DNA of 64,000 bases from Aliamphritea spongicola (GCA_024347235.1 AP025283.1:2666001-2730000), one strand, 5' to 3'; shown: positions 21,240-32,708, counted from the stretch's first letter. Made by a program: numbers and translations. The notes: generated from the sequence alone by a model not told the origin.

Positions 21240-22043
21240 TTATTTATCCATGGCCTGACGCATGCTACCGGAAATTGCAGCCACTGCTTCAGGAATCTTA
21301 TCTTGCTGATCAGCCAGTTCGGCGATCTTATTAACCAGTACGCTGCCCACGATCACACCGTCAGCAACTTCAGAAATTGCCCGGGCAGAAGCATCATCGC
21401 GAATACCAAAGCCCACACCCACAGGCATATCAGTATGCTTACGGATGACATCCAGCCGGTCTGCCACTTCACCGACATCCAGACTGGCTGAACCGGTTAC
21501 ACCTTTAACAGACACGTAATACACGTAACCGCTGCCCGCAGCACAGATCTTCTCAATACGGGACTCAACAGTCGTCGGTGCCAGCAGGTAAATGACATCA
21601 ATCTCTTTTGCCTTCATCAGCGGACCGAACTCAACCGCTTCTTCAGGCGGCAGATCGACAGTCAGAACACCATCTACACCGGCATCAGAAGCCGCCTGGG
21701 CAAATACTTCATAACCCATCACTTCAATCGGGTTCAGGTAGCCCATCAGTACAACCGGCGTTGTCTGATCTGTCTTGCGGAACTCAGCCACCACCGCCAG
21801 CACATCCTGCAGGCTGGTGTTATGACTCAGCGCCCGCTCACATGCCAGCTGAATCACCGGGCCATCAGCCATCGGATCAGAAAACGGCACGCCCAGCTCA
21901 ATAATATCAGCGCCGGACTCTACCATCGCATGCATTAACGGCAGAGTAACACCCGGGGCCGGATCGCCGGCAGTTACGTAAGGAATCAGCGCCTTACGAC
22001 CTTCAGCCTGCAACTTGTCAAAACAGGAACTTATACGACTCAT
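21240..22043 (-). CDS. trpA: Tryptophan synthase alpha subunit
   Basis: Cleaves indole-3-glycerol phosphate to indole, which is channelled to TrpB. It is intact at 267 residues. Catalytic Glu lies in [16 protein letters not shown] and catalytic Asp in [11 protein letters not shown]. The phosphate site is near [13 protein letters not shown] and GVIVGSVLV. It is the last gene of a trpF-trpB-trpA run embedded between truA and accD, as in Pseudomonas-type genomes where trpBA may be separate. Confidence 0.96.
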   Translation of the reverse strand: MSRISSCFDKLQAEGRKALIPYVTAGDPAPGVTLPLMHAMVESGADIIELGVPFSDPMADGPVIQLACERALSHNTSLQDVLAVVAEFRKTDQTTPVVLMGYLNPIEVMGYEVFAQAASDAGVDGVLTVDLPPEEAVEFGPLMKAKEIDVIYLLAPTTVESRIEKICAAGSGYVYYVSVKGVTGSASLDVGEVADRLDVIRKHTDMPVGVGFGIRDDASARAISEVADGVIVGSVLVNKIAELADQQDKIPEAVAAISGSMRQAMDK

Positions 22044-22081
22044 AATATTCAGTACTCTTTCGCTGTCTGCGTAAACCGTTG

Positions 22082-23312
22082 TTAAACCTTAATACCATCA
22101 ATCGCAGCAACGGTATGCATATCTTTATCACCCCGACCTGACAGGTTGACCAGTAAAATCTGATCCTTATCCATCGTCGGCGCCATCTTCATCGCCTGAG
22201 CGATTGCATGGCTGGATTCCAGTGCCGGCATAATACCTTCAACCAGCGTCAGACGACGGAAAGCATCCAGTGCTTCATCATCATTGATCGCAGTATATTC
22301 AGCCCGGCCAATATCTTTCAGATAGGAATGCTCAGGACCTACACCCGGGTAATCCAAACCGGCAGACACTGAGTGAGTACCCAGAATCTGACCCGCATCA
22401 TCTTCCATCAGGTACGTACGGTTGCCGTGCAGAACACCTGACGACCGGCAGTCAGCGGCGCTGCATGCTCACCGGTTTCGAGACCGTTACCGCCCGCTTC
22501 AACGCCCACCATACGAACATCTGCATCTTCAATAAACGGATGGAACAGACCAATAGCATTCGAACCACCACCGACACAGGCGATCAGCGCATCCGGCAGT
22601 TTACCGGTCTGATCAAGACACTGTTTACGGGCTTCACGACCAATAATTGACTGGAAGTCACGCACCAGCTTCGATACGGGTGCGGACCGGCCGCAGTACC
22701 GATAATGTAGAACGTGTTGTCTACATTGGTTACCCAGTCACGCATGGCTTCGTTCATGGCGTCTTTCAGGGTTTTAGTGCCGGAACTGACTGAAATAACT
22801 TCAGCGCCCAGCAACTTCATCCGGTAGACGTTCATCACCTGACGGCGAACATCTTCTTCACCCATGTAAACCTGGCACTTAAGACCCAGACGGGCAGCAA
22901 CCGTAGCACTGGCAACGCCATGCATGCCGGCACCGGTTTCTGCAATAATCCGTGGCTTACCGGTATGCTTGGCCAGCAATGCCTGACCAATGGTGTTATT
23001 TACCTTGTGGGCACCGGTGTGGTTAAGATCTTCACGCTTCAGATAAATCTGCGCGCCGCCCAGTTCACGGGATAAACGCTCCGCGTGATATAACGGTGAC
23101 GGACGACCAACATAGTGAGCCAGATCGCGGTCAAATTCTTCCTGAAACTTCGGATCAGCCCAAAGGGTTTCATAAGTTTGTTCAAGATGCTGCAAAGCAG
23201 CCATCAGGGTCTCAGATACATAACGACCACCGAAGTCACCGAAGTGACCACCCTGATCAGGCATCTGCTTTGCGATTGCAAGTTCAGCTGTAGTTGGCAC
23301 GTGCCACCTCAC
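22082..23312 (-). CDS. trpB: Tryptophan synthase beta subunit
   Basis: Joins indole and serine to make tryptophan using pyridoxal phosphate. The PLP lysine is in [13 protein letters not shown]. The glycine-rich phosphate site is [10 protein letters not shown], and [13 protein letters not shown] marks the N-terminus. The frame changes near 22678 (restoring HPYPKLVRDFQ) and near 22418 (restoring [12 protein letters not shown]). The GTG start at 23312 lies inside the end of trpF; a slightly later start is possible. About 410 residues after correction. Confidence 0.93.
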
Positions 23313-23962
23313 TCATAAAGGTATTGATTTTCTCAGGTGACTTTCGCCCCTGACTCGCTCTACTCCGCCACTGACGTCAACCGCAAACGGGCTGACCTGG
23401 GTGATAGCGCGATAAATATTGGACTCATCCAGACCGCCCGCCAGAATTAATGGCTTCGGCAGGTCTGCAGGTATACGTTGCCAGTCAAAGCTTTCGCCGG
23501 TACCACCCGGTACACCTTTGCGATAAGCATCCAGCAAAATTGCCCGGGCCGAGGGATACTCAGCAGCTGCCAGGCTAACATCAATATCAGCAGACATGCG
23601 CAGGGCTTTGAAATAAGGACGGCTGAACTGCTCACAGTAAGCAGCAGTTTCTTTGCCATGGAATTGCAGGAGATCTATCTGGGTCAGTTCGACAACAGCC
23701 GTTACATCTGGCGCCGGCGCATCCACGAACAGGGCAACCGTCGTAACAAAGGGAGGAAGCTGGCGAATAATCTCTGCAGCAGCTTCAGGGCTGACATAGC
23801 GGGGCTTGGCTCATAAAACACAAAACCCAGTGCATCAGCGCCTGCATCAATAGCGCTAAGCGCATCTTCAAGACATGTAATACCACAGATTTTCACCCGG
23901 GCTACCGTACCGGATCCGACGTTATTCTGTTCTGAATTGCCAGTAGCCGTTTCAACCGCCAA
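23284..23962 (-). CDS. trpF: Phosphoribosylanthranilate isomerase
   Basis: A TIM-barrel isomerase of tryptophan synthesis. [19 protein letters not shown] is the family N-terminus, with the catalytic Cys in KICGIT, and the general acid Asp is in [11 protein letters not shown] (restored). LLQFHGKE and [11 protein letters not shown] line the phosphate site. The frame changes near 23803, 23718 and 23354. The last correction moves the stop to 23284, overlapping trpB by 29 bases, which indicates coupling. The TTG start at 23962 has AGGAG eight bases upstream. The 15 or so N-terminal residues before VARVK look like a lineage-specific extension. Confidence 0.9.
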
Positions 23963-24186
23963 CTGCAGTTCTCCTGCTTATCTGTTACACAGCCTGCAAG
24001 GCAGGCTCAAACAATGATTTCTGTATAATTCACATGCAACCTGCACGTGTATTACACAATAATCTTATATCTATTTGTAAAGCCGAACATACTACCAGAT
24101 AGATCCGCCAAGCACAGCCCCAAGAGACGTTTCAGAGAGGAAAAGAAACGCCATGCTCCCGCAGGCCGGATCAGCGTACTGACCAC

Positions 24187-25028
24187 CTAACAGGATATAA
24201 AATACGGCCCCAGATCAGACGCCGGCAATTCGTATTCTGCCGGATACTTAACATCCACAAAGTACAGACCAAATGGCGGTGCAGTAACACCGCCCAAACG
24301 GCGATCCCGCGCTTCCAGCACTTCTTTAGCCCACACAGGCTCAGCCTCACCCGCCCCGATCGTCATCAGTACACCGGCGAAGTTACGGATCATATGATGC
24401 AAAAACGCATTAGCCCGCACATCCAGAACAATCAGATCTCCTTCACGGTAAACATTGAACTCCCGAACCTCCCGCACAGGACTTTTTGCCTGACAGCCTA
24501 CCGCCCTGTATGAAGTAAAGTCATGCTTACCAATCAGGTACTGAACCGCTTCACGCATCGCCTCAATATCAAGATCTTTATACGTCCAGGTAACCCCTTT
24601 ATTAAGTACAGCGGGCTTCACCTTCGCACTGTATATCAGGTACCGGTAACGGCGCTCCAACGCTGAAAAACGGGCATGGAAAGTCGTATCAACAGGCTTC
24701 GCCCATTTAATGGCTATATCATCAGGAGCTTAGTATTCGTCCCCATTACCCAGCCGCGGACATCGCGCTTTGCATAAGTATCAAAATGGATAATCTGATA
24801 GGTACCACTGACCCCGGCATCAGTCCTGCCGGCACAGACAACACTGACGGGCTCATTGGCAATCTTACTCAGCGCAGCTTCAACTTCAGCCTGGATGGTC
24901 GGGACGTTATGTTCCGGCTGGATCTGCCAGCCCCGGTAATTTCCACCGGCATACTCAACACATAACGCAAAACGATAAGGGGCGACTAACGTCGCCCCTT
25001 CTGAATGGGTATTATCCCTTTGTGACAT
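24187..25028 (-). CDS. truA: tRNA pseudouridine(38-40) synthase
   Basis: Makes pseudouridine at positions 38-40 of tRNA. FALCVEYAGGNYRGWQIQP opens the fold, and the catalytic Asp lies in CAGRTDAGVSG. The frame changes once near 24725, where one missing base gives TKLPDDIAIKWAKPVD, exactly the family pattern. FLHHMIRNFAGVLMTIG follows near the C-terminus. About 280 residues. It lies 39 bases downstream of fimV, an order kept in Pseudomonas. Confidence 0.94.
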
Positions 25029-25067
25029 ATCTTTTACTTAATATCCTGAATGCTTAAAACCCTGTCT

Positions 25068-27835
25068 TCAGACAAGTGATTCCAGCAGAGAGTTAGCTTC
25101 CTGCTTTTGATTATCACTGCCTTCCTGCAGAATTTCAGCCAAAATATCTTTTGCACCGTCGACATCTTCCATATCGATGTAGGCACGTGCCAAATCAAGC
25201 TTAGTCTCAACTTCATCAGCACCGTCCAGCAAGCTGATTCCATCAAGGCCTTCATCACCGGAAGCCGGTGAAGCACTATCATCACCACTGAGCAGCGCTT
25301 CCAGCTCAGAATCAAGATCAGCATCCAGATCCTGAGAGAAAGTTGCTTCCAGATCATCTGCAGCAGAGCCGCCGGCAAAAGCTTTCTCATCGAGCACTAC
25401 TTCATCGTTGTCAGCAACCGCTTCTTCAAGCAGGCTTTCAACTTCAGGGTGAACAGCTACATGCTCAGGCACCGGTGAAGCAGCCTCAGCTTCAGACTCC
25501 GTTGATTCACCCAGCAGCTCATCCAGCGAAACCATATCGCTGTCTTCACCATCATCTTCCGGCAGCTCATCAGCCGACTGAAGATCAGCCATCAGATCGT
25601 CGATATCAACAGATTCATCTTGCGCTGCAACCGGCTCTTCCGGTGGCGCATCATTCAGCAGTGAATCAAGATCAACCAGATCTTCATCTTCTTCAGCCGC
25701 TGATAAATCAAATTCAAGATCATCTGCGTCATCCACTGCTGCTTCAGCAACGGCTTCCGGCTCATCATCAGGCAAAGCCTGCGGATTAAACTCCAGATCA
25801 TCGCCATCAGTTTCTGCCAGTACATCATCCAGATCTGCTATTTCTTCTTCAGCTTCTTCAGCGATTGGCTCTGCAGTGAACTCAAGCTCATCATCATCGA
25901 TCTCAGCCAGAACATCATCGATTGACGCGTCATTACCTTCATCAAGGATGGCATCAAGGGCATCGTCAACCTCCGGCTCTGCCAGCTCATCAGCCAGATC
26001 ATCAGCCTCAGGCTGCTCTGCTGCGGCAGTAAATGGCTCATCGATATCCATGTCCAGATCAAGGTCAAACTCATCTTCCGCTGAGTCAGTTGCCGCCGCT
26101 ACAGCAGCAGGCTCGACAGCCTCTTCCACATCTGCAATGTCCAGCTCAGCCAGATCCGCATCCAAGTCATCATCGCCCAGCCCCAGATCGAACTCCTGAT
26201 CATCAATGGTTTCGTCTAAAGGATCAGCTTCGGACTCTTCAAGTGGATTTTCTGCAAAGCTGTCATCAAGATCCATTTCCAGATCCAGCTCAGTCAGATC
26301 TTCAAGATCATCCAGATCCACATCTTCGGCTACAGCGGCCAGCTCTTCAGTTTCTTCCGGCGCCTCAGCATCCGTATCTGCGTCAGTGTCTGCAGCTACA
26401 GCTTCTTCAGCGACATCATCAAGCTCACCGATATCTGCTTCAGCATTAGCCACTGCCTGTTCCAGCTCACCGCCTTCTTCCTCTTCTTTATTCTTACGAC
26501 GACGCAGGAAGAAAATCAGACCAGCAATCAGCGCCAGTAAGCCGGCGCCACCGGCAGCAATATAAAGACCAAAATCTTTCAGCACCTTCATGATAGTCGG
26601 CACCAGACCGCTTTCAGCAGCTTGCTGGGCGGCAAGTTCAGCATCTAACTGCTGTTTCTTTGCCGCATCAAGCTCGGCCTGAAGCGCAGCAAGTTGCTGA
26701 TCCTTAAGCTCAAGTAAACGCTGTAAACTTTCCATCTGCTGAGCCAGTGCATCAACCCGGCCAGATAATTCCTGATTCTCACGCTGAATCTGATCGACAG
26801 TTTCAAGCGCAGCAGATAAATCTGTTTCTAACTGGGTATTCTTGGCTACCAGCTCAGAATCCTCAGCTTTTGCCATTTCACCACTCTGTCCATCAGCCAT
26901 CGCAGCCGAATCACTCTCAGTGGCAGATGCAACTATTTTAAGCTGGCCTGACTCAGCAACAGGATCTGCAGGAGCCGCCGTTTTTACACTGACATCACCT
27001 TTATCAGAGCTATCCAGCTGTTGCTTTTTGCTGATTTACCCGTGCTCTGCTTCCACACTGCAGTCTGCCGCCAGAACTCTTCTTTCGCCTGTTTAGCCGT
27101 GAGTTTCTGAGCTTCTTCCTGTGTCGGCATTTTAAGCACCACACCGGCTTTCAGCTGATTAACATTACCGTTGGTAAATGCATCCGGGTTTTACGCTGAA
27201 TCGCCAGCATCATCTGCGCTTCAGAAATGCTGTCAGATGGTCGGTTCTGCTGTGCTATATGCCAAAGGGTATCGTTTACATCGACATATACTTCAGATTT
27301 GCCGTCCGCACGGGTCTGAATATTGGAAACAGGCTTTGAAGGTGCTGCAGGCTGGGATTGTGGCTGGGAAAGCGGTGCTGCTGCCATTGCCTCTGAGCGG
27401 ATTTTAGGCGGCTGCGCTGCAACCGTTGCCGGTGTCGGATCATAAACCGGCGGATCGAGCAGAACTGTATATTCACGAACCAGACGTCCGCTAGGCCAGT
27501 TCACCTCAACCAGAAAATTCAGAAACGGTTCTTTTACCGGTACAGCAGAAGAAAGATAAATAACGCCGTTACCGTCAGGACGGATCTGCACATTAAACTG
27601 TACATCCGTCAGAAAACGCAGTTTCTCGATACCCGCTAATGCGAACTCGTCAATACCAGCCATTCTTGGCTGTACTTGCTGGGGTTTAACTGCCGCGCCT
27701 GGAGAAGTTGTATCTCAGCCCTTAACGGCTCGTTCAACGCCGACTTAATTTGATTTCACCCAGTCCCAGTGCCCGGGCTGTGGTGCTACTCATTGCTCCG
27801 GCAATTGCCAGGCTAAGAGCCAATTTACGCAGCAT
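25068..27835 (-). CDS. fimV: FimV/HubP-like polar hub protein
   Basis: A large inner-membrane protein that organises cell poles and type IV pilus or flagellar functions in relatives. After correction the order is a signal peptide (MLRKLALSLAIAGAM), a periplasmic FimV N-terminal domain (LGEIKLSSALNEPLRAEIQ), a LysM peptidoglycan-binding domain (DTLWHIAQQN to VLKMPT) and a coiled coil. One membrane span (FGLYIAAGGAGLLALIAGLIFFL) and basic stop-transfer RRRKN come next. A very acidic cytoplasmic stretch with repeated DLD/DDLE motifs ends in a C-terminal TPR-like FimV domain (TKLDLARAYIDMEDVDGAKDIL). The frame changes near 27756, 27695, 27188 and 27033. About 920 residues. Confidence 0.9.
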
Positions 27836-28324
27836 ATTTTGCTTCCTTATATCCCCACTCAAAAATACCTGAGCGAAAACCTTATATATTCAGAAAGTTA
27901 CAAAGCGGACTATCACAGCAGAGTATTCATTAAAACCAGTGTTTAATCAACAACTCAGGACCAACTGACACCATAATGGTCAGTAAAATTGTTACATTTG
28001 TGCCATTTGGCCCCTAAATTATTGATTTGCTGCACATATCTTACGTCCAACAGAGGGATTCCGGGGCTTTTCCCCGCTAAAATCAACCTGACGGTTTCAG
28101 GCGAAAACCAACCGCGCCTGACCATAAACTACAAAATATTAATCTCCGCCAAACGAACGATTATTCATTTTTATTATTTAAGTTCACCGCCCTTCCACCA
28201 GCATAATCATGCAACCATCCGTCTGTATTATCGGCCCGTCACCAGTACCAGGTTGGCTCCGGTCACTAAAGCAATAAAAAAGCCGCTAAAGGCGGCTTTT
28301 CAGTGTTCACAAAGAAAAATAATT
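27836..28324. other. Intergenic region between fimV and tmpB
   Basis: A gap of almost 500 bases, AT-rich nearest fimV, that presumably holds the fimV promoter. Apart from the terminator at its tmpB end I see no gene, repeat or RNA fold in it. Confidence 0.5.
28276..28300 (-). terminator. Terminator of tmpB
   Basis: AAAAGCCGC pairs with GCGGCTTTT around a five-base loop, 25 bases beyond the tmpB stop. Confidence 0.88.
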
Positions 28325-28897
28325 TTACTGAAGACGTAACGCTTCCAGCATTGGGCGGTAGTACGACACTTTATGAATTGTCCGCCCTGCAACCTTACCG
28401 TCATCATCGTAATACCGCAGGCGCACAGCATCTTTATGGTGTGGATTAGCTTCAAATTCGGCAACTTCTTCTGCAGACATTTTACCGCCCTGCAGATTCA
28501 GTGAGTTAATTGACGCCGGTGACAAACGGTCATAATACGTTTCATCAACAGTACACAGATAACGCTTGGCAGCGACATGCAGACGAACCGGCTCACTGAC
28601 TTCCGGCGGATAAAACATTTCAAGAATCGCACCACCGGCATCTTCATGTAAGTTATCCGTTCCGTTCTCCAGTGCATCCAGCGGAAAATCACCTATGAAA
28701 TGCCCGATATCATGCAACAGTGCGGCAATCACCAGTGAATCCGGCGCACCATCTTCAACCGCACAGGCCGCTGACTGCTCCATATGATCAGCCATTGATA
28801 CAGGCTCACCCAGATAAGATTCAGGTCCGCGAATCGCAAACACTTCCAACAGATAATCGACAATATTGTCGCGGGTTACATCACTCTTATTAATCAT
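28325..28897 (-). CDS. tmpB: HD-domain diiron oxygenase, TmpB/PhnZ-like
   Basis: Predicted to cleave a 1-hydroxylated phosphonate oxidatively to phosphate and a carboxylate, using a mixed-valent diiron centre. It is an intact HD-domain protein of 190 residues. The PhnZ/TmpB hallmarks are present: Y28 and E31 of the YLGE motif, H38, the HD pair H62-D63 (LLHDIGHF), H84, and H107 with K111 in HVAAKRYL. Conventional HD phosphohydrolases lack the YxGE pattern. Pairing with a TmpA-like oxygenase and a phosphonate-type importer favours TmpB, whose product is glycine betaine, over PhnZ. ATG 28897 with GAGGA upstream is chosen. It lies 61 bases downstream of the AraC gene on the same strand. Confidence 0.82.
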   Translation of the reverse strand: MINKSDVTRDNIVDYLLEVFAIRGPESYLGEPVSMADHMEQSAACAVEDGAPDSLVIAALLHDIGHFIGDFPLDALENGTDNLHEDAGGAILEMFYPPEVSEPVRLHVAAKRYLCTVDETYYDRLSPASINSLNLQGGKMSAEEVAEFEANPHHKDAVRLRYYDDDGKVAGRTIHKVSYYRPMLEALRLQ

Positions 28898-28958
28898 TTT
28901 CCTCACCAGTAATAAAGTTGCCCGTCATATGGACACTCACTCAGTGTTCAGCCATTGC

Positions 28959-29748
28959 TCACTGGCTGCCTAAATCAAACTGTTTAATTTTCCGGTATTC
29001 ACGGGGCGACAATCCGGTATATTTTTGAAGATCCTCGAAAAATATAACGCATCCTCGTATCCGCAATGTCGCGCCACCGCCTCAATATTCTGGCCGCCAA
29101 ACAGGAGTAGTCTGGTGGCAGCTTCTACCCGCTTCTGGATTACATAACGCTTAGGAGACACCCCATAACATTATTAAACCAGCGGCTGAAATGCCCATCA
29201 CTGAACCCCAGCTGGGAAGCCAGATCAGTCATATCCAGATTGGTCAGATGCCGGTCAATATAACTGAGCACCTTCTGCATTCTCACTTCATCCTGACCGG
29301 ACTCTCCCCGGGTCGTGGACACATCCAGCAGAGGCGCCAATAACCTCAGCACAGCCCCCATTGCCAGCAGCGTACCGCCAGGCTTTTGCTCTGCCTCTAT
29401 AACATCCCTGAAAAGCTGCTCGTCTGTCACCGCAACCGGATTATCCGGTACACGGTACAAATCAAACACATCTACCCCGGGCGACATCTGCAAGGTAAAC
29501 GCACAGGCCCCGATTTCCATGGGTTCAGTGCAGTGATAATGACACTCACGGTTCAGAGGCACGACAACCATGCTGCCGGGCAACAGTTTTAGCCGCCGCC
29601 CTTCAAGCTCAACGTATCCCCGGCCACTGCGGGTATAAATCAGCCAGTTGTACGGACGCTGATAGCTCGGATATGCCCAGTCCAGATCCGCTTTCTGCCA
29701 GTATGAACGCACCAGAGACAAGCTTAAATTTGCATCAGTCAGTTGCAT
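28959..29748 (-). CDS. AraC-family regulator of the phosphonate cluster
   Basis: A transcription factor of about 263 residues with an N-terminal cupin-type ligand domain (WLIYTRSGRGYVELEGRR, LLPGSMVVVPL) and two C-terminal helix-turn-helix units. The HTHs read LASQLGFSDGHFSRWFNN and IEAVARHCGYEDALYFSRIFKK. The frame changes near 29160 (giving MGVSPKRYVIQKR) and near 29026 (giving KKYTGLSPREYRKIKQ), with a stop at 28959. It sits between tmpB and the divergent tmpA, so it probably activates both when the phosphonate or betaine is present. ATG 29748 is preferred to a TTG five codons earlier. Confidence 0.85.
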
Positions 29749-29930
29749 AGACCAAACCGTCAAACGTCATTAAAACTTCACATCTATATCAAAAGTCCAT
29801 ATTTATATCCATAAAATCCATATGAATAATCATAAAACCGACATACCATAACAATCATAATTCAACACCGTCAAGCAACGGTCTGAATCTATTTGCCAGC
29901 CCGTCGGATAAACTTTCAAGAGACTCTGTT
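29749..29930. promoter_or_regulatory. Divergent control region of the phosphonate cluster
   Basis: This AT-rich gap separates the araC-tmpB and tmpA-transporter arms. The hexamer TCCATA occurs three times in the same orientation, at 29796, 29808 and 29817, as expected of direct-repeat sites for an AraC protein. Promoter boxes are not clear enough to assign. Confidence 0.45.
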
Positions 29931-31002
29931 ATGCAAGACATACTTACTTATAAAAATCAGCGCTTTCACAGTCTGTGGCTACGGGATAACTGCCAGTGCC
30001 CTGAATGCCGCCATGAAAACGGCCAGCGTCTTCATGAAACCTGGCAACTGCCTGCGGATGTTAAAATTGCAGAAAGCCGTGAAACCGACACTGGCCTGTG
30101 GGTCCGGTTTGCTGAACCACATGCCCACGAATCAGAATTTATCGACGCTTACCTGACTGAGCACGCTTATGACCAGCCTGCTGCGAAACCTGAAACAACC
30201 TCTCTCTGGGAAGCGATCTGGAGCTGGACAGCATCAGTTTCGAATACGCGGACGTCATCAGCGATGACCGCACCAAGCTGGCCTGGCTGGATGCGCTTAT
30301 CAGCCACGGCATCACCAAGCTCAGCGGGGTACCCGCACAGGCAGGAATAATCCTTAAAGCTGTCGATCTGTTTGGCTTTGTTCGCCAGACCAACTACGGC
30401 ACTCTGTTTGAAGTTAAAACTGAAGAGAAGCCTCAGAACCTGGCATATACGCCTATGCCACTCAGCCTGCATACGGACAACCCCTACCGCGACCCGGTGC
30501 CAACTCTGCAATTACTGCACTGTCTTGTTCAGGCTCAGGAAGGCGGTGTCACCGCACTGACAGACGGCTTTGAAGCGGCACGGATTTTACGGGAGGAGTA
30601 CCCGGAGAAGTTCGCACTTCTGAATGAGCAGATCGTCCGTTTCCGCTTTGCCAGTGAAGATGCAGAACTTGAGCATCAGGACACAATGATCACCACCAAC
30701 ACCCGTGGCGAAATCATTAAAGTGCGGATCAATAACCGCTCATCAGCCCCCTTCCAGGTGGACTTCGATATCATGCCGGCCTTTTATGATGCCTATCAGA
30801 CCTTCATGCGCATCGTACAGGAGACCGTTGCAAACGGACCCTGAAACTTCAGTCCGGTGACCTGATCCTGTTTAACAATGAACGCGTTCTCCACGGCCGT
30901 GAAGTACAGGCCATCGGCGCCCGCCACCTGCAAGGCTGTTATGCTGATATCGACAGCCTGCGCAGTACCGCAGCCGTGCTGCGCAATAAACTGAACGGCT
31001 AA
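29931..31002 (+). CDS. tmpA: Fe(II)/2-oxoglutarate oxygenase, TmpA-like
   Basis: Predicted to hydroxylate 2-(trimethylammonio)ethylphosphonate at C1 with O2 and 2-oxoglutarate. The N-terminal zinc (DUF971) domain reads LWLRDNCQCPECRHENGQR, shared with gamma-butyrobetaine and trimethyllysine hydroxylases. The TauD-like catalytic domain has iron ligands in PLSLHTDNPY (HxD) and RVLHGRE (distal His). The frame changes near 30213 and 30839; the second correction restores LKLQSGDLILFNNERVLHGRE and the stop at 31002. About 357 residues. Sequence alone cannot exclude gamma-butyrobetaine hydroxylase, the usual automatic label, but the adjoining TmpB-like gene and importer favour TmpA. PhnY* lacks the zinc domain. 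Confidence 0.8.
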
Positions 31003-31120
31003 AAGACTGCAGCTAATGCAACCTCAGCACCAACCCGGCACAGAGGTTGCTATATCGCGGCATTTTTCATAAAAACCGCTATAACTCTCGAGCTTACCCC
31101 GCAGATATGTAAGAATGCGC

Positions 31121-31148
31121 GCCGCTGAATCCGTACTGATTCAGCGGC
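31121..31148 (+). terminator. Strong hairpin between tmpA and the binding-protein gene
   Basis: An 11-bp perfect stem, GCCGCTGAATC with GATTCAGCGGC and a six-base loop, is followed by a weak T-rich stretch. It could attenuate transcription into, or protect the 5' end of, the transporter message. Confidence 0.6.
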
Positions 31149-31177
31149 CTGTTATTCTGTTCATCAATGAGCTCACA

Positions 31178-32052
31178 ATGAAACTGAAACACACTCTGAT
31201 TGCCTGTCTGGCCGCGTTATCCGGCAGCCTGGTGCATGCCGCACCCACTTTAGTTTTTCTGCTATTCCGGACCAGGACGAAACCCGTCTTAAGGAACGTT
31301 TTGCCAGAGTATCCGAGTATCTGGAAATCCAGCTTAAGACAGACGTCCGCTTTGTACCGGTTAAATCATATGCTGCTGCCATCACAGCATTTCGCAATAA
31401 TCAGGTACAGCTGGCCTGGTTCGGCGGCCTTTCCGGCGTTAAAGCACGTCAGCTGGTACCCGGCGCTCAGGCAATTGCTCAGGGCATTGAAGACCCTAAC
31501 TTCAAATCTTACTTCATCGCCCATAACAGCACCGGCCTGACCGAAAATGCCAATCCTGAGGCAACTACCCTGCCAGCAGAAATTCAGGGCAAGACATTCA
31601 CTTTTGGCTCCAAAGGATCAACTTCAGGCCGACTGATGCCGGAATTTTTCCTGCGCAAACAGTTTGACCAGTCCCCTGATGATATTTTCAGCCGGGTAGG
31701 ATTCAGCGGTAACCATTCACGTACAATTGCCCTGGTTGAGTCCGGTGCTTATCAGGTAGGTGCAGTTAACTATAAAGTATGGGACAGCAACGTAGCCGCC
31801 GGATCCGTTGACACCACAAAGGTAAATATCATCGGAAAAACACCGGGATATCCGGATTACCAGTGGACAGTACGTGGCGATCTCGACAGCCAGTTCGGTG
31901 AAGGTTTCACTGAAAAGCTAAAGCAGGCACTGCTCAGTATGAAAGACCCGGAACTGCTTAACAGCTTCCCGCGCAAAGGCTTTATTCCTGCGACCAACGA
32001 AGACTTCCAGCCAATACTTGAAGTTGGCAAACAGGTAGGGCTGATTGACTGA
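31178..32052 (+). CDS. PhnD-type ABC transporter binding protein
   Basis: A periplasmic binding protein of the phosphate/phosphonate-binding-like family. The signal peptide MKLKHTLIACLAALSGSLVHA is clear. One missing T near 31256 restores VFSAIPDQDETRLKERF. Oxyanion-site segments are PVKSYAAAITAFRNNQVQLA, TFGSKGSTSGRLMPEFF and GFSGNHSRTI. About 291 residues. It closely resembles the group databases call putative selenate-binding (TIGR04553), a label based on context elsewhere. Here the neighbours are phosphonate-degrading enzymes, so a phosphonate ligand such as TMAEP is the better inference. Its stop overlaps the ATPase start. Confidence 0.82.
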
Positions 32053-32708
32053 TGCCAGCCCTGGCCCTTGAAAACCTCAGCGTTCATTACGGCAAACAGC
32101 AGGTCATCGGACCGGTTACCCTGCATCTGAATACTGATCAGCTGACTGTTTTCATTGGCAAGAGCGGCGGTGGTAAATCATCGCTGCTCAACCATATCTA
32201 TGACCGCCTGTCTTCTAACCGGAGCATTGCGCTTATCCCACAGGATCTCGGGCTGGTCGACACCCTTTCAGCGTATCAGAACGTCTATATGGGCCAACTG
32301 TACAGGCATTCAACCCTGTATAACCTGACGAACCTGATCCGCCCCAGACAAACTGATATTGCCGCCGTCCACGAACAGCTGAAACAACTGGATCTGGCAG
32401 ATAAATGCTGGCAACCGGTTGGCGAACTTTCCGGTGGACAACAACAGCGCATCGCCATTGCCCGTGCACTTTACCAGCAGGCTGACCTGTTGATTGCAGA
32501 CGAACCCTGCTCTGCACTTGACGGCCCCAGGGCCAACCAGGCAATGCAGCTGCTACGCCAACAATATCCGGGAGCCATCATTGCCCTACACGATCTGGAT
32601 GTGGCGCTGAAGTATGCAGACCGCATCATCGGCATCGCAGACGGCCAGATAGCCCTTGATCAGCCCACCGCCCGCCTGACACACCAAAGCCTGCTGGATT
32701 TTTACTGA
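32052..32708 (+). CDS. PhnC-type ABC transporter ATPase
   Basis: The ATP-binding subunit of the importer, intact at 218 residues. Walker A is GKSGGGKSS, the signature is LSGGQQQRIAIARAL, Walker B is LLIADEP, and the switch His is in ALHDLDVAL. The stretch LGLVDTLSAYQNVYMGQL followed by STLYNLTNLIRP is characteristic of PhnC-like phosphonate ATPases. Its start overlaps the stop of the binding-protein gene (TGATG), and the permease follows within ten bases, so all three are translated together. Confidence 0.88.
   Translation: MPALALENLSVHYGKQQVIGPVTLHLNTDQLTVFIGKSGGGKSSLLNHIYDRLSSNRSIALIPQDLGLVDTLSAYQNVYMGQLYRHSTLYNLTNLIRPRQTDIAAVHEQLKQLDLADKCWQPVGELSGGQQQRIAIARALYQQADLLIADEPCSALDGPRANQAMQLLRQQYPGAIIALHDLDVALKYADRIIGIADGQIALDQPTARLTHQSLLDFY

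Noticed and set aside
26030-26340. Repeat-like DNA in fimV that might suggest a tandem array or CRISPR
   Set aside because: The units are irregular codon repeats for acidic residues, with no constant repeat-spacer spacing.
25876-26565. Serine-rich open readings on the plus strand
   Set aside because: These are the complement of the repetitive acidic Asp/Glu codons of fimV.
28325-28897. Ordinary HD phosphohydrolase
   Set aside because: The Tyr and Glu of YLGE plus the HVAAKRYL motif are those of PhnZ/TmpB-type oxygenases, and the context agrees.
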